Assembly: GCF_000145235.1 (NCBI RefSeq)
Contig: NC_014391.1
Span: forward strand, 5,092,001 to 5,156,000
Source of the DNA: Micromonospora aurantiaca ATCC 27029
GTDB taxonomy: Bacteria > Actinomycetota > Actinomycetes > Mycobacteriales > Micromonosporaceae
DNA: 64,000 nt
Reading direction: 5' to 3'
The notes below the pieces were generated by a model. It worked only from the letters and a program-made list of their open reading frames with translations, was not told where the DNA came from and ran no database searches. Below are positions 25,946 through 34,356 of this stretch, one piece after another. Numbering within the stretch: position 1 is the first letter of the stretch; each line of letters opens with the position of its first letter. The position numbers were made by a program, and so were the translations under genes.

Positions 25946-27634
25946 ATGAGCGATCGTTCGCCCAGCTCCAGCACCCCGGCCCCGCGGTACCTGTTCCGGT
26001 ACCGGGACCTGGTCGCCGACACCCTGCCCGAGCATCGCGCCGTCCTGCAGGAGCGTGGTTGGTGCTGGTGGGGCTGGTGGAAACGACCCAACGAACCCGG
26101 CCGGCTGGAGGTGTGGAGGGCGCTCGAACGCGAGACGCTGGAGGGACGTCGGGTGCCGATCGGGCTGTTCCACTCCGGGACGGGCCTCGTTCATCCCGCC
26201 ATCGTCGAACGCGTGATCCTGCCGCAGCCGGACGAACTCGGGGCCTTCACCTCGCTCAGTCCGCCCGACGCCGAACGGGACGGCGTTCCACCCTACTATC
26301 GGGCGAGTCGGCACAGCCGGGGCTGGCTACGGCTGGTGGCCCTGGCCGAGGAGCCGATGGAATTCTTCGGGAGGTTCTCCTTCGCCTCCGCACCGCCGTT
26401 GCCCCATCATCCACGGAGCCAACTGGAGCGGCTGGTGGGTAAGCGGATCCTGGACGCTGACGAGCTGCGCGCGATGGACACCACCATCTGGGAGATCCGG
26501 CCGGCCCAGCCGGCTGACTCCAGCGAGCGGTTCCTGACCGCGTCGCCACGCCAGGACGGCGCGCTGTCCCCCGAGCCGATCGCCTGCCCGGGGCCGTGGC
26601 TGCTGCACGTCACCGATCCGCACTATGCGACGGGGCGGTTTCGGTCGGAGCATCAGTGGCGGCTGGAGACCGAGGACGGCGCTACCCGCCCGACCATGGT
26701 CGACGCGATCTCCGATGCCCTGGCTCGTGACCAGCGGTCGGTCGGAGCGGTCCTCGTCACAGGCGATCTCACCTATGTCGCCCACCGCGACGAGTTCGCG
26801 GCGGCGCGGGCTGGCCTCTTCAAGCTCACCAATGGGCTGCTCGGGCTGGGCATGGAGCACCTCGTCGTCATACCCGGCAATCACGACATCGCCTGGACCC
26901 GCGGTGACTCGTACGAATATGGAGCACCGGTCGAGGTGGCTCCGGCGGCGGCAACGGCCAACTACCGGGAGTTCTTTCGAGCGCTCTACGGATACCCGGC
27001 CTCGCCCCACCTCTCGATGGCTCGCCGTTTCATCTTCCCTGGCGGCAACCTTGTCGACATCGCCGCGGTCAACTCCAGCTCACTGGAACAGGGGCAGTCG
27101 TTCCTGGCGGGCATGGGCCGGGTGCAGGAGTCCGCGTACCGCGAGGTGACCAGCGCGCTCGCCTGGTCGAACCCTGGATCAGCCCTGCGCGTGCTCGCGC
27201 TGCATCATCATCTCGCGCTGACCGAGGACCTCGAATCGCCCGACGAGTACGCGACCGGTTTCGGGATCGCCATCGACGCACCCAGGATCCAGCGCCTGGC
27301 CGCCCGTGACGGGGTGCACCTCGCGGTGCACGGGCACAAACACCGCGCGTTCGTCTGGCGTACCGAGGCGTACCATCTCCCCGAATACAGCAACGAACGC
27401 TGGGACCTGGGACGCTTCAACATCGTCGGTGGTGGGAGCAGCGGCTCGAGATCGTCAGACGGGCGGCGTAACTTCTTCAACCTGATCCGGATGGCGGGTC
27501 CCGTCGTGGAGTTGGAAATGTACCGGAGTCAACAGCAGGGCTCATTCGAGCGCTTCATGACCTGGCGGGCCCCGCTGGTAACCGGGGCAGACGGCCGACT
27601 CGAGATTGCTCCCTGGAAGGTCGTTTCCCCATGA
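25946..27634 (+). CDS. Metallophosphoesterase with Trp-rich N-terminal domain of unknown function
   Basis: A 562-residue two-domain protein. Residues 1-200 are an unassigned domain: YLFRYRDLVADTLPEHRAVL, then GWCWWGWWKRPNEPGR, IGLFHSGTGLVHPAIVERVI, PPYYRASRHSRGWLRLVAL. The C-terminal calcineurin-like domain has all metal motifs: HVTDPHY (about 220), VTGDLTYVAH (about 270), VIPGNHDIAW (about 310), LALHHHLAL (about 420) and VHGHKHRAF (about 462). It probably hydrolyses a phosphoester or cyclic nucleotide; the substrate is unknown. The ATG at 25946 has GGAGG upstream. The stop overlaps the next start (ATGA). Codon use is visibly less GC-biased than that of the neighbours, suggesting acquisition. 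Confidence 0.85.
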   Translation: MSDRSPSSSTPAPRYLFRYRDLVADTLPEHRAVLQERGWCWWGWWKRPNEPGRLEVWRALERETLEGRRVPIGLFHSGTGLVHPAIVERVILPQPDELGAFTSLSPPDAERDGVPPYYRASRHSRGWLRLVALAEEPMEFFGRFSFASAPPLPHHPRSQLERLVGKRILDADELRAMDTTIWEIRPAQPADSSERFLTASPRQDGALSPEPIACPGPWLLHVTDPHYATGRFRSEHQWRLETEDGATRPTMVDAISDALARDQRSVGAVLVTGDLTYVAHRDEFAAARAGLFKLTNGLLGLGMEHLVVIPGNHDIAWTRGDSYEYGAPVEVAPAAATANYREFFRALYGYPASPHLSMARRFIFPGGNLVDIAAVNSSSLEQGQSFLAGMGRVQESAYREVTSALAWSNPGSALRVLALHHHLALTEDLESPDEYATGFGIAIDAPRIQRLAARDGVHLAVHGHKHRAFVWRTEAYHLPEYSNERWDLGRFNIVGGGSSGSRSSDGRRNFFNLIRMAGPVVELEMYRSQQQGSFERFMTWRAPLVTGADGRLEIAPWKVVSP

Positions 27635-28557
27635 CCACCAGGCGCCAGGTCGTGCACGCCCTCATCCTCGACATGGACAACACGCTGTACGACTGGGTGG
27701 CGTACTTTGTGCCCGCAGTGCGGGCGATGGTGGCCGTGGCCGCCGAGATCCTCGACGTGTCCGAGGACGAGTTGCGGAGCGACCTCCAGGCCGTGCACCG
27801 CAACCACGGCAATACCGAGCACCCCTTCGCGCTGCTCGAGACCTCGGCCGTCGAGCGACGCCTGCCCGGGATGAGCCAACGAGCACGACACGAGCACCTG
27901 CTTCCGGCCTTCGCCGCCTTCAACGAGGTCCGGCGACGCCACCTCCACCTCTACCCGGACGTGGAAAGCACGCTCCAGACCATCAAGGCCACAGGTTGTC
28001 ACGTTGTGGGGCACACCGAGGCCAAGGACGTGAACATCAGCAGTCGAGCGAGGTCGCTCGGGTTGGACGCGATGTTGGAGGCGATCTACGCGCCCCGGTT
28101 CGTCGGGCCGCCTCACCCTTTGGGCGCCGATCGACGGTCTGTTCCGGCCGCAATCGAGGTTCGGGTACTGCCACCGACGGCACGCAAGCCCAATCCGGAG
28201 ATCGCCCGTCAGATCGCCGAGCAGCTGGGCGTTCCAGCCGCCCACTGTCTGTACGTGGGCGACAGCTTGAGCAAGGACGTGGCAATGGCCAAGCGAGCGG
28301 GGATGCTCGCCGCCTGGGCCCGCTACGGCACCCACCACGATTCCGACCTCTGGCGCGGCTTGGTCGCGCTGTCCCATTGGGACCCCGCAGCCGTCACCGC
28401 AGCAGAAGCCAAGAGCGATGATCCGCCGCAATACGAGCCGGACGTAACGCTTGACGCATTTCACGAGTTACGCGAGCACTACACATTCCGTGCAGCATCG
28501 CAACCGAGGCGGCCTCAAGTGATATCGGCCTGCTTGCCGTCAGGGCCGGCCGATTGA
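27631..28557 (+). CDS. HAD-superfamily hydrolase coupled to the metallophosphoesterase
   Basis: A 308-residue HAD phosphatase. Motif I is ALILDMDNTLYDW (nucleophile and acid Asp at about 14 and 16), motif II includes VVGHTEAKD near residue 130, the motif III Lys is in ARKPNPEI, and motif IV is YVGDSLSKDV. A helical cap lies between I and II. It overlaps the metallophosphoesterase by 4 nt, so both are probably made together. Its last 43 nt overlap the 3' end of the convergent SLATT-like gene. The substrate is unknown. It shares the relaxed codon use of the first gene. Confidence 0.85.
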   Translation: MTTRRQVVHALILDMDNTLYDWVAYFVPAVRAMVAVAAEILDVSEDELRSDLQAVHRNHGNTEHPFALLETSAVERRLPGMSQRARHEHLLPAFAAFNEVRRRHLHLYPDVESTLQTIKATGCHVVGHTEAKDVNISSRARSLGLDAMLEAIYAPRFVGPPHPLGADRRSVPAAIEVRVLPPTARKPNPEIARQIAEQLGVPAAHCLYVGDSLSKDVAMAKRAGMLAAWARYGTHHDSDLWRGLVALSHWDPAAVTAAEAKSDDPPQYEPDVTLDAFHELREHYTFRAASQPRRPQVISACLPSGPAD

Positions 28558-29135
28558 CCCGCTCCGACAGAGGGGTGACCCGTTGCGGGCGACCATCCGT
28601 TCCGCCGGTTCAGGTCGCCGATGTTGCTCCGGAACTCACTCAGCCACTCGCCGGTCTCCGCCTCGACCAACTCGGCCGTCCGCAGCACGAGCACGCGGAT
28701 CAGTTCCTCGCGCCGCCGTAGCACCGCTTCCTCAGTGGCTGAGGTGCGCAGTTCCGTGGTCACCCAGTCCAGCCGGAACTCGGTGAGCGCCCGCTGAAGC
28801 GCCTGCGCGGTAGCGATGTCGCGCATCCAGGCCGAGGACAGGCCGAAGAAGTGATCGAAGGCCAGACAGCCACCGGCCATGGCGAGCAGGACATATCCCC
28901 AGCTGGCGCCGCTCCCAGCGCTCGCCGCGCTAACCAGGGGTACGACTCCGCCGGCGATCCCCAGCAGGATGGCGCAGCCGCGCAGCAGGCGGGAAATCGT
29001 GCGGCGCACCGCCTTGTCGCGCAGGTACCAGGCAACCGCGTCCTCGGCCTGCCCCTCCGCCCACCCACGCAAGCGATCCAGGACGGCCTCAGGCGGTTGG
29101 TCCGCCGCCAAGACGGGGAATGGGCGGATGATCAT
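28515..29135 (-). CDS. SLATT-like two-TM membrane protein
   Basis: A 206-residue protein resembling SLATT (SMODS/SLOG-associated two-TM effector) domains. It has an amphipathic start AVAWYLRDKAVRRTISRLL, TM1 at about 52-73, TM2 at about 78-98, then the family-like FDHFFGLSSAWMRDIATAQAL and a cytosolic helical tail with WLSEFRSNI. SLATT proteins are predicted membrane-disrupting effectors of nucleotide-sensing conflict systems. No SLOG, cyclase or STING partner is adjacent. The neighbours are a metallophosphoesterase and a HAD enzyme, convergent with a 43-nt overlap. The ATG at 29135 has a weak site (GGCGGGAC) inside a palindrome. Confidence 0.7.
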   Translation of the reverse strand: MIIRPFPVLAADQPPEAVLDRLRGWAEGQAEDAVAWYLRDKAVRRTISRLLRGCAILLGIAGGVVPLVSAASAGSGASWGYVLLAMAGGCLAFDHFFGLSSAWMRDIATAQALQRALTEFRLDWVTTELRTSATEEAVLRRREELIRVLVLRTAELVEAETGEWLSEFRSNIGDLNRRNGWSPATGHPSVGAGQSAGPDGKQADIT

Positions 29136-29196
29136 GTCCCGCCGCGGGACTCGACGGCTTGACCTGTCGAGTCGGCCATTGCTCGTTAGCACGAGC
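29136..29196 (-). promoter_or_regulatory. Three consecutive palindromes in the leader of the SLATT-like gene
   Basis: GTCCCG-CCG-CGGGAC (29136-29150), GACTCGAC-N10-GTCGAGTC (29148-29173) and GCTCGT-TAGC-ACGAGC (29181-29196) sit within 61 nt immediately upstream of the ATG. The first two share bases, so they may be alternative folds. The first buries the ribosome-binding site. This could be an RNA switch or a repressor operator array. Confidence 0.65.
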
Positions 29197-29364
29197 CGTC
29201 CGATCCCAGCGCACGGCGAGGGCCGTATCCGGGTGGCGGGTCGAGGTTCGGCAGATGCTGTCGCCCCATACGCACAGCCTGCGTCATCGCGTTCCAACAC
29301 TCAAGGATCAGACGTCTCGATGTGCTTGCCGAGTGAGGGGACGGGTTACCAGACTCGAATCGAT

Positions 29365-29382
29365 GGCAGGCACCCGCCTGTC
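29365..29382 (-). terminator. Hairpin at the 3' end of the ammonium transporter gene
   Basis: GGCAGGC-ACCC-GCCTGTC (one G-U pair) overlaps the amt stop codon and is the only hairpin near the end of the nine-gene urease/transport operon. Confidence 0.4.
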
Positions 29383-31021
29383 AGGGTTGGACGCGTTCCG
29401 CCTCCTGCACGAAGGTATCGCTCCGCCGGGCCCCCATCCGGTCCAGTTCGTCCAGCACCGCACCCACCCCGTCCGCACCCACCAGCACTGTGACGCGCAG
29501 CCGGGCCGACAACGGCTGGTCCTGCCAGTAGCCGCGCGGCAGCAGGCTCGCCTGTGGCGTCGTCGTCGCCACGGCGGCGTCGCTGACGATGACCGAGATC
29601 GCGCCCGCGCGCAGCAGCGCGTCGCGCAGGTCGGCGCTGTTCGCGGCCGGGTCCGGTTCCAGCAGCGCGGTGACCACCCGTACCCGCTGACCGGGTGGCA
29701 CGGACGGTTCGCCGGCCGGCGCCGCCGCGCTACGGCGCCGGGGCGCGCCCGGCGCGGTCAGGCTGGTCACGCCACCAAGGTGGTACGCGTCGGCGCCCTG
29801 CTGCGCCTGGTCCAGGCGTTCCTGATCGGCCGGCGGCACACGCAGGCCGATGAGCGCCTGCACCCCGGCGGCGATCAGCCAGGTCAGGACGAACGAGAAC
29901 GCGACCACGCTCACCACGCCGACGAGCTGGCGCCACAGCAGGCCGCCTCCGCCGCCGAGGAACAGCCCGTCGGCGCCGAGCGGGTTGACCCCGCGGTTGC
30001 CGAACAGGCCGAGCAGGAGCGTGCCGAGCATGCCGCCGACGAAGTGCACGGCGAGCACGTCGAGCGCGTCGTCGAGGCGTAGCAGGTACTTCAGCTTCAG
30101 CGCGAAGTGGCAGACCAGGCCGGCCAGCGCGCCGATCGCGACGGCCGAGGCCGCGTTGACGTACCCGGCGGTCGGGGTGACCGTCGCCAGGCCCGCCACC
30201 GCGCCGGAGACCGCGCCCACGACGGTGCTGTGTCCGTCGGTGACGCGTTCCAGCGCCAGCCAGACGAGCATCGCCGCGGCGGCGGCCAGGTGCGTGTTGA
30301 GGACGGCCTGGGCGGCGAGACCGTTGGCCTGGAGGCCGTCGCCGCCGTTGAAGCCGAACCAGCCGAACCAGAGGATGCCGGCGCCGACGATGGTCAGCGG
30401 GATCGAGTTCGGTGGTGCGGCGGTGTGCGGCCAGTCCCGGCGTCGGCCGACGACGAGCAGGACGGCGAGGACGGCGGCGCCGGCGCTGGCGTGCACGACC
30501 AGCCCGCCGGCCCAGTCCTGGGTGCCGAACTTCGCCAGCCACCCGCCGGGGTGCCAGAGCCAGTGCGCGATCGGCGCGTAGACCACTATCGACCAGACCG
30601 CGAGGAACAGCACCCAGCCGCCGAAGCGCAGCCGGCCCGCGGTGGCGCCGGCGACGAGCGCGGGTGTGATCACCGCGAACATCATCTGAAACAGCACGAA
30701 CGCCAGCGTCGGGATGGTGATCCGACCGTCGACCACGTGCAGGTTGGGTGCGGGCGGCACCTTCAGGTCGGTGAGCCCGAACAGTTCCAGGTTGCCGAAC
30801 AGCCCGCTGCCGGCGTCGTCGCCGAAGGCGATCGTGTAGCCGACGAGCACCCAGGTCAGGCTGACCACGCCGAGCGCGATCATGTTCTGCTGCAGCATCG
30901 CCAGCACGTTGCGGGTGCGGACCATGCCGCCGTAGAACGCGGCGAGCCCCGGCGTCATGAACAGGACGAGGCCGGCGCAGACGAGCACCCAGGCGGTGTC
31001 ACCCGCGTTCGGAGCGGACAC
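29381..31021 (-). CDS. amt: Ammonium transporter fused to a C-terminal PII-like domain
   Basis: A 546-residue protein. Residues 1-410 are an Amt/Rh channel with 11 predicted TM helices and the conserved pore histidines in GGLVVHASAGAAVL and DVLAVHFVGGMLG. After a linker rich in Ala, Pro and Arg, residues of about 440-546 (VRVVTALLEPDPAANSADLRD to the end) have the ferredoxin-like alternation of PII/GlnK-like domains, including a variable loop. A built-in PII module would allow channel gating without separate GlnK. The GTG start has GGAGGG 5 nt upstream. It is the last gene of the urease/urea-transport operon. Confidence 0.88.
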   Translation of the reverse strand: MSAPNAGDTAWVLVCAGLVLFMTPGLAAFYGGMVRTRNVLAMLQQNMIALGVVSLTWVLVGYTIAFGDDAGSGLFGNLELFGLTDLKVPPAPNLHVVDGRITIPTLAFVLFQMMFAVITPALVAGATAGRLRFGGWVLFLAVWSIVVYAPIAHWLWHPGGWLAKFGTQDWAGGLVVHASAGAAVLAVLLVVGRRRDWPHTAAPPNSIPLTIVGAGILWFGWFGFNGGDGLQANGLAAQAVLNTHLAAAAAMLVWLALERVTDGHSTVVGAVSGAVAGLATVTPTAGYVNAASAVAIGALAGLVCHFALKLKYLLRLDDALDVLAVHFVGGMLGTLLLGLFGNRGVNPLGADGLFLGGGGGLLWRQLVGVVSVVAFSFVLTWLIAAGVQALIGLRVPPADQERLDQAQQGADAYHLGGVTSLTAPGAPRRRSAAAPAGEPSVPPGQRVRVVTALLEPDPAANSADLRDALLRAGAISVIVSDAAVATTTPQASLLPRGYWQDQPLSARLRVTVLVGADGVGAVLDELDRMGARRSDTFVQEAERVQP

Positions 31022-31034
31022 GGTTTCCCTCCTT

Positions 31035-32069
31035 CTATCGCAGGTTGACGGAGTCGCGGACGGTGTGCAGCACGGTGTCCTTCACCCGTTCGTGGTTCGG
31101 TACCGGCGCGAAGTGCCGGTCCGGCAGCAGCAACAGCCAGGTCGCGATGTTGAACGGCCCGGTCAGCACCGGGATGCCGAGCGGCGTGAGCATGGTGGTC
31201 AGCGCCATCTGCACGAACAGCGTCAGCGCGATGCCGAACAGCGTGTAGACGGTCACCAGCGCGCCGGGGCGGTTCGCGACAGCGCCCACCACGATCGCGG
31301 TCAGGACCGCGTTGAAGGCGAACAGCCCCTTGTCCAGGGACGCGCCGTCGGCGCCGAACCAGAGCGCCAGCAGTGTCGCGCCGACGGCGCCGATCACCGC
31401 GAACAGCGCCGACCACCGGGAGTTGATCAGCAGGGCGACGAGGATGAGCAGGCCGGTGACCCAGCTCTCGATCAGGTAGACCTGGGACACGCCCTTGAAG
31501 AAGACGGGGATGAGGCCCCAGTCGAACGTGCCGCCGGTCAGCGATCCCTCACCGGGGAACTTCGGCGTCAGCTTGGTGAGCACTGTGAACCTGTCGAACT
31601 GGTACGCCGCCATCAGCAGGAACCAGGTCGTGAGCACGAACGGGAACGTGTAGGCGGTCAGGTTCCAGCGTTTGAAGACGGCGTTGAGGGCGAGCGTGAC
31701 CACCACCGTGCCGATCGCGCCGAGCACGAGGTAGAGCCACATCAGCGGGCGCTGGTCGAGGAACGTGGGTACCGCGAGCCCGGTCAGCAGCGGGCTGAAG
31801 CCGAACAGGCCCTTGCGCCAGCTGGACATGTCGACCCGTAGCGCCAGCGCGGTCGCGGTGCCCACGACCAGGCCGAGCACACCGCCGCCGAACACGCGGG
31901 GCGTCCCGTTCTCGAACGCGCCCCAGGCGAGCGCGATCAGGATGAGCAGGCCGCTGAGCGGGTTGTTCTGGAGCACCACCTGCGCGGTGCCGCGCAGGCC
32001 GGCGTCGACGAACCGGACCATCGGGTTCCGGTCGGCCAGGTGGCGCCAGCCTCGTCCGATGTCGGCCAT
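31035..32069 (-). CDS. Urea transporter (UT family)
   Basis: A 344-residue integral membrane protein with about ten TM segments in two homologous halves, each with a conserved Leu/Pro-rich loop (NNPLSGLLILIALAWG; FSPLLTGLAVPTF). These are typical of the UT-B/Yut urea channel family. Its place between ureD and amt supports urea uptake feeding urease, with Amt recovering ammonium. It starts at 32069 with GGAGGG upstream. Spacing of 13-18 nt on both sides indicates one transcript. Confidence 0.9.
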   Translation of the reverse strand: MADIGRGWRHLADRNPMVRFVDAGLRGTAQVVLQNNPLSGLLILIALAWGAFENGTPRVFGGGVLGLVVGTATALALRVDMSSWRKGLFGFSPLLTGLAVPTFLDQRPLMWLYLVLGAIGTVVVTLALNAVFKRWNLTAYTFPFVLTTWFLLMAAYQFDRFTVLTKLTPKFPGEGSLTGGTFDWGLIPVFFKGVSQVYLIESWVTGLLILVALLINSRWSALFAVIGAVGATLLALWFGADGASLDKGLFAFNAVLTAIVVGAVANRPGALVTVYTLFGIALTLFVQMALTTMLTPLGIPVLTGPFNIATWLLLLPDRHFAPVPNHERVKDTVLHTVRDSVNLR

Positions 32070-32087
32070 GTCGCTGCCCTCCTCGCC

Positions 32088-33005
32088 TCAACGCCAGCTG
32101 AAGACCGGCGGGAAGGTGCAGCCGGTCACCTCTTCGCGGGCGGCAGTGCAGAACGCGCGTACCGCGGCGCGGACCGGTTCGGTCTCCTGACCGAGCACCT
32201 TGAACACCAGGCCGGCGTCGTTCGGCAGCCGGCTGACCGCGGTGGCCAGCGGTGTCTGCTCGTCCCACACCGGTGTCGCGGTCCGCTCGAAGACCCGGGC
32301 CGCCCGGTCCGGGTCGGTGAGCAGCACGACGTTGCCGAAGACGTGGAAACGGTCCATCATCCCGATCCGCGACACCGGGAAGCGGCCGGGCGTGATGACG
32401 AACTTCTCGACGAACAGCGGCCGTCCGTCGGGCCGCTGCGCCCGCAGGGTGGTGGAGAACAGGTCGTACGCGAAGATCTCGCCGTCGCGGTAGTACTTGC
32501 GGCCGGGCTGGAGCACCTCGGCGTACAGCATGGTGGCGGTCTCCGGCAGCCGGGCCACGGTGTCGGAGACGAACCGGCTGCGCCGGAACGGGATCACCGG
32601 CTCGGGCAGGAACTCCAGGTAGGCGTCCTCGGCCAGGGTGAAGCTCTGGGCCTGGGTGCCGTAGTTGGCGTCCATCTCCTGGATCTTGGTGGCGGCCTGG
32701 GTGACCAGGTGCGCCTGCGCGCCCGGCCCCAGGTCGACGTCCATCCGCAGCCGGTCGCCCTGGAGCACGCCGCCGGAGGTGGTGAGGATCATGACGCAGG
32801 GCAGGCCCGGCATCTCCTCGTCCCAGTACAGCGCCCGCTGCACCAGCAGCGGGGACTGCCGGAAGACGTCGCGCATGATGGTCCGGTCCTCGCGCCGTTC
32901 GAACCCCAGCCGGAGGATGCCCACCTTGCCGTTCGCGGCAGCCGGCAGCTGCGCCGGCTGATCCTGGTACGGCGCGAGTTCCCGGACGGAGTCCAGAGTG
33001 GTCAT
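32088..33005 (-). CDS. ureD: Urease accessory protein UreD
   Basis: A 305-residue UreD/UreH-type chaperone. Family features are ILTTSGGVLQGDRLRMDVDL, AHLVTQAATKIQEM and DAYLEFLPEPVIPFRRSRF. UreD binds apo-urease and, with UreF and UreG, delivers nickel. The ATG overlaps the ureG stop (ATGA). The order ureABCEFGD places it last among the urease genes, directly before the urea channel gene. Confidence 0.92.
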   Translation of the reverse strand: MTTLDSVRELAPYQDQPAQLPAAANGKVGILRLGFERREDRTIMRDVFRQSPLLVQRALYWDEEMPGLPCVMILTTSGGVLQGDRLRMDVDLGPGAQAHLVTQAATKIQEMDANYGTQAQSFTLAEDAYLEFLPEPVIPFRRSRFVSDTVARLPETATMLYAEVLQPGRKYYRDGEIFAYDLFSTTLRAQRPDGRPLFVEKFVITPGRFPVSRIGMMDRFHVFGNVVLLTDPDRAARVFERTATPVWDEQTPLATAVSRLPNDAGLVFKVLGQETEPVRAAVRAFCTAAREEVTGCTFPPVFSWR

Positions 33006-33631
33006 GCGAGGACTTCGGCGTCGAAGAGCGCGTTGCGGCGGACCAGGTCCACCAGGTCGTCGATGCCCTCGCCGGTCTTGCAGTTGGTGAAGACGAACGG
33101 CTTGCCGCCGCGCATCAGCTCGGCGTCGCGGGCCATCACGTCCAGGTCGGCGTCGACGTACGGGGCCAGGTCGGTCTTGTTGATCACGAGGATGTCGGAC
33201 TTGGAGATACCGGGGCCGTTCTTGCGCGGGATCTTGTCGCCGGCCGCCACGTCGATCACGTAGATGAAGTAGTCGACCAGCGCGGGGCTGAAGGTGAGCG
33301 TGAGGTTGTCGCCGCCGCTCTCGATGAGCACGACGTCGCTGTCCGGGAACCGCGCCTCCATGTCCTCGACCGCGGCGAGGTTCATGCTGGGGTCCTCGCG
33401 AACAGCGGTGTGCGGGCAGGCGCCGGTCTCCACGCCGACGATACGTTCCTCCACCAGCACGCCGGTCAGGGCGCGGCGGACGTGCTTGGCGTCCTCGGTG
33501 GTGACCACGTCGTTGGTGATGACCAGGATGCGCAGGCCCTGTTCGACCAGGCGGGGCACGACGGCCTCGATGATGGCCGTCTTGCCGCTGCCCACCGGGC
33601 CGCCGACGCCGATCCGACTCGCTGATTTCAT
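33002..33631 (-). CDS. ureG: Urease accessory GTPase UreG
   Basis: A 209-residue SIMIBI-class GTPase. The P-loop is GVGGPVGSGKTAI, followed by VITNDVVTTEDAKHVRR, the metal-binding CPH motif in VETGACPHTAVRED, VLIESGGDNLT and the guanine-specificity NKTD. It hydrolyses GTP to drive nickel insertion into urease. Length and motifs are complete. It starts at the ATG at 33631; the coding frame further upstream belongs to ureF and ureE in other frames. Confidence 0.95.
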   Translation of the reverse strand: MKSASRIGVGGPVGSGKTAIIEAVVPRLVEQGLRILVITNDVVTTEDAKHVRRALTGVLVEERIVGVETGACPHTAVREDPSMNLAAVEDMEARFPDSDVVLIESGGDNLTLTFSPALVDYFIYVIDVAAGDKIPRKNGPGISKSDILVINKTDLAPYVDADLDVMARDAELMRGGKPFVFTNCKTGEGIDDLVDLVRRNALFDAEVLA

Positions 33632-33660
33632 TTCCGAAAGCCCTTCAGGTGGGTGAGCGC

Positions 33661-34347
33661 TCAGCTCATGAACATCCGTACGTGTGCGTGCTGGTGCGCG
33701 CCGGCCAGCACGTCGAGGTGCGGTGCGAAGCTCTGCATGTCGTCGAGCCCGGCGGTGTGCACCTCCTCGTAGTCCTCGCCGACCCGCTCGTTGACCGCGA
33801 AGAGGATCGACTGGGTGTCGAGGTGGTCCACCCGCATGAGCCGGACCGCCGCGCCGAGCACCATGGAGGCCGCGCCGTACTGGTGGGCGGCGAACGCGTC
33901 CGCCTCGCCCACGCCGAGTTCGGCGAAGAGCACGCCGAGCGCGACCGGGTAGGTGACCGGGACGCCGCCGCCGTCCTCCGCGACGCGCTTGCGCAGCAGG
34001 GACTCCCCCACCACCCGTTCGGCGGCCTCGGCCAGCTTGCGCCCCATGCGGACGGTCATCGTCCGCGTCTCCTCGTTGATCTTGCGCAGGTGTACGGCCT
34101 CGTCGGCCGCCCGGATCCGGTCGAGGTCGCCGGCGCGGGCGGCGCGGTGCGCCACGAGCAGCGCCACCCCGTCGCCGGTGGCGGCGGCGCGCGTGACGGT
34201 ACGCACGAACTCCTGCAACGTGGTCCGGTCGTGCACCGCCCCCTGCTCGACCGCCGTCTCCAGCCCGTTGGAGAAGGAGAAGGCGCCGACCGGGAAGACC
34301 GAGTCGCCGAACTGGAGCAGTTTCAGTGCCTCGGTCACCGTGGACAC
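33661..34347 (-). CDS. ureF: Urease accessory protein UreF
   Basis: A 228-residue all-helical UreF. Key features are LLQFGDSVFPVGAFSFSNGLE, YGAASMVLGAAVRLMRVDHL and DDMQSFAPHLDVLAGAHQ. UreF bridges UreG and the UreD-urease complex. The GTG at 34347 lies 9 nt after the ureE stop with GAGGGG upstream. No anomaly. Confidence 0.92.
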   Translation of the reverse strand: MSTVTEALKLLQFGDSVFPVGAFSFSNGLETAVEQGAVHDRTTLQEFVRTVTRAAATGDGVALLVAHRAARAGDLDRIRAADEAVHLRKINEETRTMTVRMGRKLAEAAERVVGESLLRKRVAEDGGGVPVTYPVALGVLFAELGVGEADAFAAHQYGAASMVLGAAVRLMRVDHLDTQSILFAVNERVGEDYEEVHTAGLDDMQSFAPHLDVLAGAHQHAHVRMFMS

Positions 34348-34356
34348 CCCGGCCCC

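Noticed and set aside
29340..29380. A TCGAATC-containing stretch resembling a tRNA T-arm near a possible island boundary
   Set aside because: No 5-bp T stem, acceptor stem or anticodon arm can be formed; it is not a tRNA or a recognisable attachment site.
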